A stretch of DNA of 64,000 nt, from positions 3,348,001 through 3,412,000 of the forward strand of contig CBDDIP010000002.1 in NCBI GenBank assembly GCA_965229005.1. The letters run 5' to 3'. A program made the position numbers and the translations under genes. This DNA comes from CBDDIP01 sp965229005 (GTDB lineage Bacteria; Actinomycetota; Acidimicrobiia; Acidimicrobiales; Ilumatobacteraceae). The notes under the pieces are model-generated. The model was not told where the DNA came from, searched no databases, and worked only from the letters and a program-made list of their open reading frames with translations. Position 1 is the stretch's first letter, and each line of letters starts with the position of its first letter. Shown piece after piece: positions 1 to 7,438 of this stretch.

Positions 1-506
1 CGCTGCGCATAGGCGGCGATCGCCTGACCGAGGTGCTCGGGCTGCAGCAAGGCCCATGACGTGTCGAGGTAGACGAGCTCGCTGTAGGCCAGTTCCCACA
101 CCATCGACGCCGGGAGGCAGTCGTTCGTGCCGAGCACGACCACGAGATCGGGTGCGGTCTCGGCCGGCGCGTCGATCTCGGTGTCGATGGCGCGCTCGGA
201 GATCACCTCGCCACGGGCGCGGATGGCGTTCATGGCAGCCAGCAGTCGTGCGCGTCCGTCAGCTTCGGGCTGCGCCACCACGGCGCACCCGCCGGCAGCG
301 ATCCGGCGAGCAGCCGGTGATCCCGGCCCGGGCGCCACCGGGCGAAGGGTGAGCCACGACGCGCCGGCGTGATCGGCAACCTTGCCGAGCTCCTCGAGGA
401 GCACGGTCCATCCGGCGTCGCCGAGCTGCTCCCACTCGGCCGGCGTCCCACCGATGACAGCCACGTGCCGGAGCACGGGTTGGTCGTTCGCCGGGGACGC
501 CGTCAC
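1..506 (-). CDS. Degenerate cis-prenyltransferase (UppS/NgBR-like) homologue, 3' end outside window
   Basis: An open frame of 168 codons runs from GTG at 506 (GGGAGA about 8 bases upstream) off the left edge. The C-terminal part, VWELAYSELVYLDTSW, aligns with the LWQxAYSExYFTDxxWPDF region of undecaprenyl diphosphate synthases. The N-terminal part begins RHVAVIGG where active enzymes have HVAIIMDGNGRW, so the catalytic Asp is missing. The RTSGExRxSNF diphosphate-binding loop is replaced by LGTNDCLPASM. The region between is shortened. It retains the AYSE Glu that the facing uppS lacks, and the frame continues towards the usual C-terminal tail. I infer a non-catalytic partner subunit resembling eukaryotic NgBR/Nus1; a decayed paralogue is the alternative. 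Its start is only 41 bases from the uppS start. Confidence 0.65.
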   Translation of the reverse strand, partial: MTASPANDQPVLRHVAVIGGTPAEWEQLGDAGWTVLLEELGKVADHAGASWLTLRPVAPGPGSPAARRIAAGGCAVVAQPEADGRARLLAAMNAIRARGEVISERAIDTEIDAPAETAPDLVVVLGTNDCLPASMVWELAYSELVYLDTSWALLQPEHLGQAIAAYAQ

Positions 507-534
507 CTGCTCATTCTCCCACGCAAGCGGCCAG

Positions 535-540
535 TAGCGT
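535..540 (+). promoter_or_regulatory. Leaderless-type -10 hexamer of uppS
   Basis: TAGCGT followed by 7 bases and then GTG at 548. This spacing recurs across the window and decides the uppS start. Confidence 0.6.
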
Positions 541-547
541 GCGCTCC

Positions 548-1210
548 GTGCGAGACCCGGTCCACGTCGCCTGCATCATGGATGGCAACGGGCGATGGGC
601 GAAGCGTCGCGGGTTGCCGCGAACCGACGGGCACACCGAGGGCGAGGAGAACCTGGCCTCGCTGGTCCGCGTGGCCGTGCGCCGCGACGTCGGCTGGCTG
701 ACGGTGTTCGGCTTCTCCACCGAGAACTGGGTACGACCGCGGCCTGAGGTGCGTCACATCCTCGGTCTCCACAAGAAGCTGTTCGGACGGGTCGCGGAGC
801 TGAACGAGCTCAACGTTCGCGTGCAGTGGATCGGTCGCCCGTTCGACTCGCACGAGGCGCGCACCCCCAAGTACGTGCAGCGGGCCATCCGCAAGGCCAT
901 CGCCGACACGGCATCCAACACCGGCATGGTGCTGACGGTGGCGTTCGACTACGGCAGCCGGGCGGAGCTGGTCCACGCTGCTCGCGCCGCGGTCGCCGCC
1001 GGCGAGCCGCTGGACGCCGATGCCATCGACCGGCACCTCTACCTCCCGGAGCTGCCCCCGGTGGACGTGCTCGTGCGCACGTCGGGCGAGCTGCGCATCT
1101 CCAACTTCATGCTGTGGCAGAGCGCCGGCACGCGAGTGCACTTCACCGACCAGCCCTGGCCCGACTTCGACGCCGCCGAGCTCGACGCCGCCCTCGCCCT
1201 CCTCGACTAG
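548..1210 (+). CDS. uppS: Cis-prenyltransferase (undecaprenyl/polyprenyl diphosphate synthase family), catalytic-type subunit
   Basis: The 220-residue protein should add isopentenyl diphosphate units to an allylic diphosphate to make the polyprenyl lipid carrier for cell-wall synthesis. HVACIMDGNGRW (catalytic Asp 12), FGFSTENW and RTSGELRISNF (177-187, diphosphate-binding Arg) are intact. Two usual features are missing. The AYxE Mg-binding Glu is replaced in LWQSAGTRVHF, and the protein ends soon after PWPDF without the usual C-terminal tail carrying the RxG-type motif; family members are commonly about 250 residues. A divergent homologue with the opposite pattern lies 41 bases away. GTG 548 is chosen because TAGCGT ends 7 bases before it; GTG 539 in the same frame would lie inside that box. 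Confidence 0.85.
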   Translation: MRDPVHVACIMDGNGRWAKRRGLPRTDGHTEGEENLASLVRVAVRRDVGWLTVFGFSTENWVRPRPEVRHILGLHKKLFGRVAELNELNVRVQWIGRPFDSHEARTPKYVQRAIRKAIADTASNTGMVLTVAFDYGSRAELVHAARAAVAAGEPLDADAIDRHLYLPELPPVDVLVRTSGELRISNFMLWQSAGTRVHFTDQPWPDFDAAELDAALALLD

Positions 1211-1222
1211 CTGGTTCGACGG

Positions 1223-1271
1223 CTTCTCGGACGGTTCCGTGCCGGAAACCGTCACGGAACCGTCCGAGAAG
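1223..1271. terminator. Perfect 19-bp inverted repeat downstream of uppS
   Basis: Arms at 1223-1241 and 1253-1271 are perfectly complementary, with an 11-base loop. It lies 12 bases after the uppS stop. No T-tract follows, so it is a GC-rich stem of the type often seen at actinobacterial gene ends. Function is inferred. Confidence 0.6.
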
Positions 1272-1297
1272 TTCACCGTCTGCGGACACGCCACGGC

Positions 1298-1303
1298 TAC
1301 CGT
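1298..1303 (+). promoter_or_regulatory. Leaderless-type -10 hexamer of the helicase gene
   Basis: TACCGT, 7 bases, then ATG at 1311. Confidence 0.6.
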
Positions 1304-1310
1304 CGCTCGG

Positions 1311-3212
1311 ATGCCTTCGCACGCCGACACCGACCGCGCGTTGGCGGCGGTGACATCTGCGCTGCCGGCGGCGGAGGATCGTCCGGGGCAGCGGCAGATG
1401 GCCGAGGCGGTGAGCGACGCGATCGCCACGGGCAAGCACCTGGTGGTGCAGGCCGGCACCGGAACCGGCAAGACGATGGGCTACCTGGTGCCCGCGGTGA
1501 TGTCCGGGAAGAAGACGATCGTCGCCACGGCGACGAAGACGCTGCAGGACCAGCTTGCGGCAAAGGACCTGCCGTTCCTGGCCGAGCACATCGGCCGGCC
1601 GTTCACCTGGGCGGTCCTGAAGGGGCGCAGCAACTACATCTGCATGCAGCGCGTCCGCGAGCTGCAGGCGTCGAACGCCGCCGGTCAGATGGAGATGGAG
1701 GAGCTCAGCGGCCCCACCAAGCGCGAGGTCAACAACCTCGTTGCCTGGGCCGGCACCACGCGCACCGGTGACGTCGCCGAGCTGACGTGGGCGCCGAGCG
1801 ACCGCGCCGTGCGCGCGGTCACCGTCGGCAGCGACGAGTGCCCGGGCGCGACACGGTGCCCGATGGGCCAGGTGTGCTTCGCCGAGGCTGCCCGCAACTC
1901 GGCCGCCGCGGCCGACGTGGTCGTCGTCAACCTGCACCTCTACGGGCTCAACGTCGGCGCGGGCGGGGCGATCCTGCCGCCGCACGACGTGGTCATCATC
2001 GACGAGGCCCACCAGCTCGAAGACATCATGAGCGACACCGTCGGGATGGCGATCAGCCCCGGCACGTTCACGAACGTCGCCACCGCCGTCCGCAAGGTGA
2101 TCATCGACCCACAGGTCAGCGCGCCGATCATCGACTCGGGCAGCGTGCTGCGCGAGGCACTCAAGCCGATCGTCGGCGAACGCCTGCCGACACCGTTTCC
2201 CGACGCGCTCGTTGCCCACCTGGTGGAGAGCCGTCGCCGGCTGGACACGGCGATGACGGCGTTGCGCGCCGTGAAGACGGACGTCGAGGACGCCAAGCAG
2301 CGCGTGCTGCGAGCCACCCAGCTCGTCACCCGGGCCATGGAAGGGATCGACGTCGCCGTCGGCAAGCTCGAGGGCTACGTCGCCTTCGTCGGCGGCGGCC
2401 CGGAGTTCCCACGGTTGGAGATCGCCCCGCTCGATGTCGGCCCGATCCTCAACAAGGGCGTGTGGGAGCAGAAGATCGCCGTGCTCACCAGCGCCACCGT
2501 GCCCGCATCCCTCACCCACCGGGTCGGGATCGCGGACGGCACCGCCACCGTGGTCGATGTCGGTAGCCCGTTCCACTACGAGACGCACGGCTTGCTCTAC
2601 TGCGCGATGCACCTGCCCGAGCCGCGCTCGGCCGGGTACGTCGCCGCGACGCACGAGGAGCTGACCGCGCTGATCACCGCCGCCGGTGGACGGACGCTGG
2701 CGCTGTTCACCAGCTGGAAGGCGATGGATGCCGCCGCGGCAGCCGTGCGTGAACGTGTCGACGTGCCGATCCTCACCCAGCGCGACCTGCCGAAGAACGC
2801 GCTGGTGAAAGCGTTCAGCGAGGACGAATCGTCGTGTCTGTTCGCCACCGCCGGCTTCTTCCAGGGCGTCGACATCCCGGGACGAACGCTCAGCCTCGTC
2901 GTCATCGACCGCCTCCCGTTCCCACGTCCCGACGACCCCCTGCTGTCGGCGCGACGCGAACAGCTCGGCGCCGCGGCGTTCGGCGAGATCGACCTGCCAC
3001 GAGCCTCGATCCTGCTGGCGCAGGCGACCGGTCGGTTGATCCGCACCGCCACCGATCGCGGCGTCGTCGCCGTGCTGGACAGTCGCCTCGGCACCGCCGG
3101 GTACCGGTGGCAGATCGTCAAGGCGCTGCCCCCGATGCGACGCACACGCCATCGCGCCGACGCCGAGGCCTTCCTCCGTGAGATCGTGAGCGCCCCGACC
3201 CCCAACGACTAG
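1311..3212 (+). CDS. dinG: DinG/XPD-family ATP-dependent DNA helicase with Fe-S cluster
   Basis: A superfamily 2 helicase of 633 residues, likely 5'-3' and acting in repair or on R-loops and other structured DNA. Walker A AGTGTGKT is at 48-55 and the DEAH box at 231-234. Four cysteines (111, 177, 183, 189) in the arrangement SNYIC ... DECPGATRC ... QVC match the Fe-S ligands of the DinG/XPD group. The motif QATGRLIRT near 571 is helicase motif VI, and GFFQGVDIPG precedes it. The frame stays open upstream to 1020 in antiphase to uppS, but ATG 1311 has TACCGT 7 bases before it and yields a family-like N-terminus. It lies after the uppS hairpin, so it is probably its own transcription unit. Confidence 0.88.
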   Translation: MPSHADTDRALAAVTSALPAAEDRPGQRQMAEAVSDAIATGKHLVVQAGTGTGKTMGYLVPAVMSGKKTIVATATKTLQDQLAAKDLPFLAEHIGRPFTWAVLKGRSNYICMQRVRELQASNAAGQMEMEELSGPTKREVNNLVAWAGTTRTGDVAELTWAPSDRAVRAVTVGSDECPGATRCPMGQVCFAEAARNSAAAADVVVVNLHLYGLNVGAGGAILPPHDVVIIDEAHQLEDIMSDTVGMAISPGTFTNVATAVRKVIIDPQVSAPIIDSGSVLREALKPIVGERLPTPFPDALVAHLVESRRRLDTAMTALRAVKTDVEDAKQRVLRATQLVTRAMEGIDVAVGKLEGYVAFVGGGPEFPRLEIAPLDVGPILNKGVWEQKIAVLTSATVPASLTHRVGIADGTATVVDVGSPFHYETHGLLYCAMHLPEPRSAGYVAATHEELTALITAAGGRTLALFTSWKAMDAAAAAVRERVDVPILTQRDLPKNALVKAFSEDESSCLFATAGFFQGVDIPGRTLSLVVIDRLPFPRPDDPLLSARREQLGAAAFGEIDLPRASILLAQATGRLIRTATDRGVVAVLDSRLGTAGYRWQIVKALPPMRRTRHRADAEAFLREIVSAPTPND

Positions 3213-3215
3213 CTT
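3210..3215 (+). promoter_or_regulatory. Leaderless-type -10 hexamer of the carboxylase operon
   Basis: TAGCTT, 7 bases, then ATG at 3223. The TAG is also the dinG stop codon, so promoter and stop share bases. Confidence 0.55.
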
Positions 3216-3222
3216 CGCCAGC

Positions 3223-3957
3223 ATGTCGGGGACGCTGGTGCAGGTGGAGGTCGACGGTGGCGTTGCCACGCTCACGCTCGACTCGCCGGCCAATCGCAAC
3301 GCCCTGTCGCGCCAGCTCCTGGGGGACCTGCACGCCGCGCTGGACCGCGCCGAGCAGCCGGACGTCCGCGTCATCGTGCTCGGCCACACGCTGCCCGTCT
3401 TCTGCGCCGGCGCCGACCTGAAGGAGCGCGGTGACGGCCCGGTCGACTCGAGCCCGATGGCGCGCGCGTTCGAACGGCTGCAGTCCGCCGCGGCACCGAC
3501 GATCGCTGCCGTGCAGGGCCCGGTGCGGGCAGGCGGCATCGGCCTGATGGCCGCGTGCGACCTCGTCGTGGTGCAGTCCGACGTGACGTTCGCCTTCACC
3601 GAGGTGCGCATCGGCGTCGCTCCGGCGATCATCTCCGTGCCGATCCTCGCTCGATGCGGTTGGTCGAAGCTGGCCGCCGCGTTCCTCACCGGTGAGCTCT
3701 TCGACGCCGCCGCGGCGCGCGAGATCGGCCTCGTCACCCACGTCGCCGACGACGTGCCAGCGGCAGTCGACGCGTTGGTGCGCGGCGTGCTCGCCGGCGC
3801 GCCGAACGCCGTTGCCGAGACGAAGCGACTCCTGCACGGCACGCCCGACATGGCCGCGATGCAACGACTGAGCGAGGCCCTCTTCCAGTCGGACGAGGCG
3901 AAGGAAGGGATGCGCGCGTTCGCCGAGAAGCGCCCACCGGACTGGACCCGCGCGTGA
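3223..3957 (+). CDS. Enoyl-CoA hydratase/isomerase family protein (methylglutaconyl-CoA-hydratase-like)
   Basis: A 244-residue crotonase-fold protein. The N-terminal strand (VEVDGGVATLTLDSPANRNALS) and FCAGADLKE, an oxyanion-hole loop, are present, followed by GPVRAGGIGLMAACDLVV. Crotonases hydrate or isomerise enoyl-CoA thioesters. It is the first gene of a four-gene operon with a biotin-dependent acyl-CoA carboxylase and an AtuA-like protein, so by context it fits the hydratase step after methylcrotonyl- or geranyl-type CoA carboxylation (LiuC/AtuE role). The stop overlaps the next start as GTGA. Exact substrate cannot be read from sequence. Confidence 0.8.
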   Translation: MSGTLVQVEVDGGVATLTLDSPANRNALSRQLLGDLHAALDRAEQPDVRVIVLGHTLPVFCAGADLKERGDGPVDSSPMARAFERLQSAAAPTIAAVQGPVRAGGIGLMAACDLVVVQSDVTFAFTEVRIGVAPAIISVPILARCGWSKLAAAFLTGELFDAAAAREIGLVTHVADDVPAAVDALVRGVLAGAPNAVAETKRLLHGTPDMAAMQRLSEALFQSDEAKEGMRAFAEKRPPDWTRA

Positions 3958-5552
3958 CCGTTCTGCCGGATCGGGTCAGCACGTCGTCGGCTGCCTACCG
4001 CGCCAACGTCGAGGCCCTCGCGGCGCAGCTGGCGAAGCACGACGAGCAGTTGACCATCGTCAACGCCGGTGGTGGCGAGCGCTACGTCGAGCGGCACCGG
4101 GCCCGCGGCAAGATGCTCGCTCGCGAACGCATCGAGACGATGCTCGACCGCGAGTCACCGTTCCTCGAGCTGTCCCCGCTTGCCGCGTGGGGCAGCAGCT
4201 TCCCGGTCGGCGCCGGCATGGTCACCGGCATCGGGGTCGTCGAAGGCGTCGAGTGCATGCTCATCGCCAACGATCCGACGCAGCGCGGCGGCGCGTCCAA
4301 CCCGTTCACGGTGCGCAAGAACCTGCGGGCGATGCAGATCGCCCGCGAGAACCGGCTGCCGCTGATCAACCTCGTCGAGTCGGGCGGCGCCGATCTGCCG
4401 ACGCAGAGCGAGATCTTCATCCCGGGCGGCCAGACCTTCCACGACATCACCGAGCTGTCGGCCATGGGCGTTCCCACCGTGGCCGTCGTGTTCGGCAACT
4501 CCACAGCCGGCGGCGCGTACGTGCCGGGGATGAGCGACTACGTGGTGATGATCGAGGAGCGCTCGAAGGTGTTCCTCGGCGGTCCGCCGTTGGTGAAGAT
4601 GGCCACCGGCGAGGAGAGCGACGACGAGTCGCTGGGCGGTGCCGAGATGCATGCCCGCGTCAGTGGCCTCGCCGACTACTTCGCGGTGGACGAGCTCGAC
4701 GCCTGCCGTCTCGGCAGACAGGTGGTGCGTCGTCTGAACCAGCGCAAGCGCGGCCCCGGGCCGCGGGGAACCGCCCGTCCGCCGCGCCTGGATCCGGAGC
4801 ACCTGCTCGGCATTCCGTCGGCCGATCCGAAGGTGCCCTTCGACCCGCGCGACGTCATCGCCCGCATCGTCGACGACAGCGACTTCGACGAGTTCAAACC
4901 GCTCTACGGCACCTCGCTGGTCACCGGGTTCGCCGAGCTGCACGGATATCCCATCGGCATCCTGGCCAACCACCGCGGCGTGCTCTTCAGCGAAGAAGCA
5001 GAGAAGGCCACCCAGTTCATCCAGCTGGCCAACCAGATCGACACGCCCCTCGTGTTCCTGCAGAACACCACCGGATACATGGTCGGCAAGGACTTCGAGC
5101 AGCGCGGCATCATCAAGGACGGGGCGAAGATGATCAACGCGGTCACCAACAGCCGAGTGCCGCACCTGACGATCAACATGGGCGCCTCGTACGGTGCCGG
5201 CAACTACGGCATGTGCGGCCGTGCCTTCGGGCCGCGGTTCCTGTTCGCCTGGCCCAACGCCAAGAGCGCCGTGATGGGCCCAGCGCAGCTGGCGGGCGTG
5301 CTCAGCATCGTCTCGCGCGAGTCAGCGAAGTCGATGGGCAAACCGTTCGACGAGGACGCCGATGCGGCGATGCGCGAGGCCGTCGAGGCGCAGATCGAGC
5401 AGGAGTCGCTGGCGATGTTCATGAGCGGCAAGCTCTACGACGACGGGATCATCGATCCACGCGACACGCGCATCGTGCTCGGGATGTGCCTGAGCGTGAT
5501 CGACAACCAACCCATCGAGGGCACGCGCGGCTACGGCGTGTACCGCATGTGA
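3954..5552 (+). CDS. Acyl-CoA carboxylase, carboxyltransferase (beta) subunit, methylcrotonyl/geranyl-CoA type
   Basis: A 532-residue two-domain crotonase-fold carboxyltransferase that moves the carboxyl from biotin to an acyl-CoA. Features include the N-terminal RARGKMLARERIE, the glycine-rich NSTAGGAYVPGMSDY, and a C-terminal half with FLQNTTGYMVGKDFE and GASYGAGNYGMCGRAF, typical of methylcrotonyl- and geranyl-CoA carboxylases rather than propionyl-CoA carboxylases. GTG 3954 overlaps the upstream stop, and the gene's own TGA (5550-5552) overlaps the start of the biotin subunit, indicating translational coupling and equal dosage. Confidence 0.88.
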   Translation: MTVLPDRVSTSSAAYRANVEALAAQLAKHDEQLTIVNAGGGERYVERHRARGKMLARERIETMLDRESPFLELSPLAAWGSSFPVGAGMVTGIGVVEGVECMLIANDPTQRGGASNPFTVRKNLRAMQIARENRLPLINLVESGGADLPTQSEIFIPGGQTFHDITELSAMGVPTVAVVFGNSTAGGAYVPGMSDYVVMIEERSKVFLGGPPLVKMATGEESDDESLGGAEMHARVSGLADYFAVDELDACRLGRQVVRRLNQRKRGPGPRGTARPPRLDPEHLLGIPSADPKVPFDPRDVIARIVDDSDFDEFKPLYGTSLVTGFAELHGYPIGILANHRGVLFSEEAEKATQFIQLANQIDTPLVFLQNTTGYMVGKDFEQRGIIKDGAKMINAVTNSRVPHLTINMGASYGAGNYGMCGRAFGPRFLFAWPNAKSAVMGPAQLAGVLSIVSRESAKSMGKPFDEDADAAMREAVEAQIEQESLAMFMSGKLYDDGIIDPRDTRIVLGMCLSVIDNQPIEGTRGYGVYRM

Positions 5553-7438
5553 ACGAGCTGGCCCGCATCCTCATCGCCAACCGTGGCGAGATCGCTCGGC
5601 GGATCATCCGCACCTGCCGGCGCGTCGGCGTGGAGACGGTCGCCGTCTTCAGCGACCCCGATCGTGACGCGCCGTTCGTGCACGAAGCCGACGACGCGGT
5701 GTGGCTTCCGGGCGTCGCGTCGGCCGATACCTACTTGCGGATCGACCTCCTCATCGCTGCCGCCCTGGACCGTGGATGCGACGGCGTCCACCCGGGTTAC
5801 GGGTTCCTCTCCGAACGTGCGGACTTCGCTCGTGCGGTGACCGACGCCGGACTGGTGTGGATCGGCCCACCGGCCACCGCAATCGAATCGATGGGCTCCA
5901 AGACGCAGGCCAAGCGGCTGATGCGCGCGGCGGGTGTGCCCGTGCTTCCCGACAGCACCGAGGACTCGTTGGAGGAGATCGGCCTGCCGGCGCTCGTGAA
6001 GGCGTCGTTCGGTGGCGGCGGACGCGGCATGCGCATCGTGCGCGACGCCGCCGACCTGGACGATGCACTGGCCGGCGCCACGCGAGAGGCGCTGGCCGCG
6101 TTCGGCGACGGCGAGGTCTTCGTCGAGCGCTACGTGGAGCACGGGCGCCACATCGAGGTGCAGATCTTCGCCGACTCGCACGGCACCGTCGTGCCGTTGT
6201 TCGAACGTGACTGCACCTTCCAGCGGCGCCACCAGAAGATCCTCGAAGAAGCGCCCTCGCCCGCCGTCGACGACGACCTGTGGGAGCGGTTGAGCACCGA
6301 GGCCGTCGCCGCCGCCCAGGCGGTCGCCTACATCGGCGCCGGGACCGTCGAATTCCTCCTCGATCCCCGTGGCGACTTCTGGTTCCTCGAGATGAACACC
6401 CGCCTGCAGGTGGAGCACCCGGTGACCGAGATGATCACCGGGCTCGATCTGGTCGAGCTGCAGTTGCTCGTCGCGTCCGGCGAGCCGCTGCCGGCCGAGG
6501 TGCTGGCGATCACCGGCAACGGCCACGCCATCGAGGTCCGCCTCTGTGCAGAAGACCCGTGGAGCTCGTACCGACCGAGCACGGGCACGTTCCACACCGT
6601 CGAGTTCCCCTCGATCACGGGCACGAGAGTGGACAGCGCCATCGAGAGCGGGTCGACGATCAGCCCGCACTACGACTCGATGATCGCCAAGCTGATCGCG
6701 CACGGCCCGACGCGCGAGTCCGCCGTCCGGCGGTTGCTCGCCCTCATCGACGGGACCGTGCTCGTCGGTCCGGAGACGAACCTGGACCAGCTGCGCCAGC
6801 TGCTGTTCGTCGACCCACTCGAAGCCGACACCACCTGGATCGACCGCAACCCGCCGCACCCGCGTCGCCGCGGCGGCGTCGCGCTCGCGTTGGCCGTTGG
6901 CCAGGCCGAGCACCGCGCTCGCACGGTGCTCCCCCACGTGCCACCCGGCTGGCGCAACAACCCGGCTGTGCCGCAGCAGTTCCGATTCGGGGGCACCGTC
7001 ATCGCCTACCAGCGCGACCGCGACGGGTCCGTTCGATCGATCACCGTCGACGGCGTGCCGATGGACGACATCGACACCGCAGCGCTGCAACGATCCGCGG
7101 ACGAGATCCGCCTCGTCGACGGCATCGCTCATTGGCCGGGTGGGGTGCAGGTGCCGGTGCCGCAACGGTTCCCGGAACCCGACGATGCCGGTCGCGCCGG
7201 GTCGCTGGTCGCTCCGATGCCGGGCGCCGTGCGCCGCGTGCTGGTTGCCGTCGGCGATGTCGTCGCGGCTGGGCAACCACTCGTCACGATCGAGGCCATG
7301 AAGATGGAGCACCAGGTGGTGTCGCCGGCATCCGGCGCCGTCGCCGAGGTCTTCGTCGCCGAAGGGCAGCAGCTCGACAGCGGCCAGGTGCTGCTGCGCA
7401 TCGAATCCATCAACGCCTCGGCAGCAGAAACGTCATGA
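5549..7438 (+). CDS. Acyl-CoA carboxylase, biotin carboxylase/biotin carrier (alpha) subunit
   Basis: This 629-residue protein carboxylates its own biotin with ATP and bicarbonate, feeding the beta subunit encoded just upstream. The N-terminal biotin carboxylase domain starts RILIANRGEIARRI and includes the ATP-grasp loop SFGGGGRGMRIV and the active-site stretch FLEMNTRLQVEHPVTE. The C-terminal biotinyl domain carries EAMKMEH, with biotinyl-Lys at about 585. Size and fused layout match methylcrotonyl/geranyl-CoA carboxylase alpha. GTG 5549 overlaps the previous TGA; the ATG at 5546 is followed at once by a stop. Confidence 0.88.
   Translation: MNELARILIANRGEIARRIIRTCRRVGVETVAVFSDPDRDAPFVHEADDAVWLPGVASADTYLRIDLLIAAALDRGCDGVHPGYGFLSERADFARAVTDAGLVWIGPPATAIESMGSKTQAKRLMRAAGVPVLPDSTEDSLEEIGLPALVKASFGGGGRGMRIVRDAADLDDALAGATREALAAFGDGEVFVERYVEHGRHIEVQIFADSHGTVVPLFERDCTFQRRHQKILEEAPSPAVDDDLWERLSTEAVAAAQAVAYIGAGTVEFLLDPRGDFWFLEMNTRLQVEHPVTEMITGLDLVELQLLVASGEPLPAEVLAITGNGHAIEVRLCAEDPWSSYRPSTGTFHTVEFPSITGTRVDSAIESGSTISPHYDSMIAKLIAHGPTRESAVRRLLALIDGTVLVGPETNLDQLRQLLFVDPLEADTTWIDRNPPHPRRRGGVALALAVGQAEHRARTVLPHVPPGWRNNPAVPQQFRFGGTVIAYQRDRDGSVRSITVDGVPMDDIDTAALQRSADEIRLVDGIAHWPGGVQVPVPQRFPEPDDAGRAGSLVAPMPGAVRRVLVAVGDVVAAGQPLVTIEAMKMEHQVVSPASGAVAEVFVAEGQQLDSGQVLLRIESINASAAETS

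Noticed and set aside
1143..4097. 984-codon minus-strand frame
   Set aside because: It is antisense to the dinG-like and enoyl-CoA hydratase genes, which carry intact catalytic motifs.
4187..5548. Long upstream extension of the biotin carboxylase frame
   Set aside because: The product is Arg-rich shadow sequence of the beta subunit. The true protein starts at GTG 5549, overlapping the previous stop.
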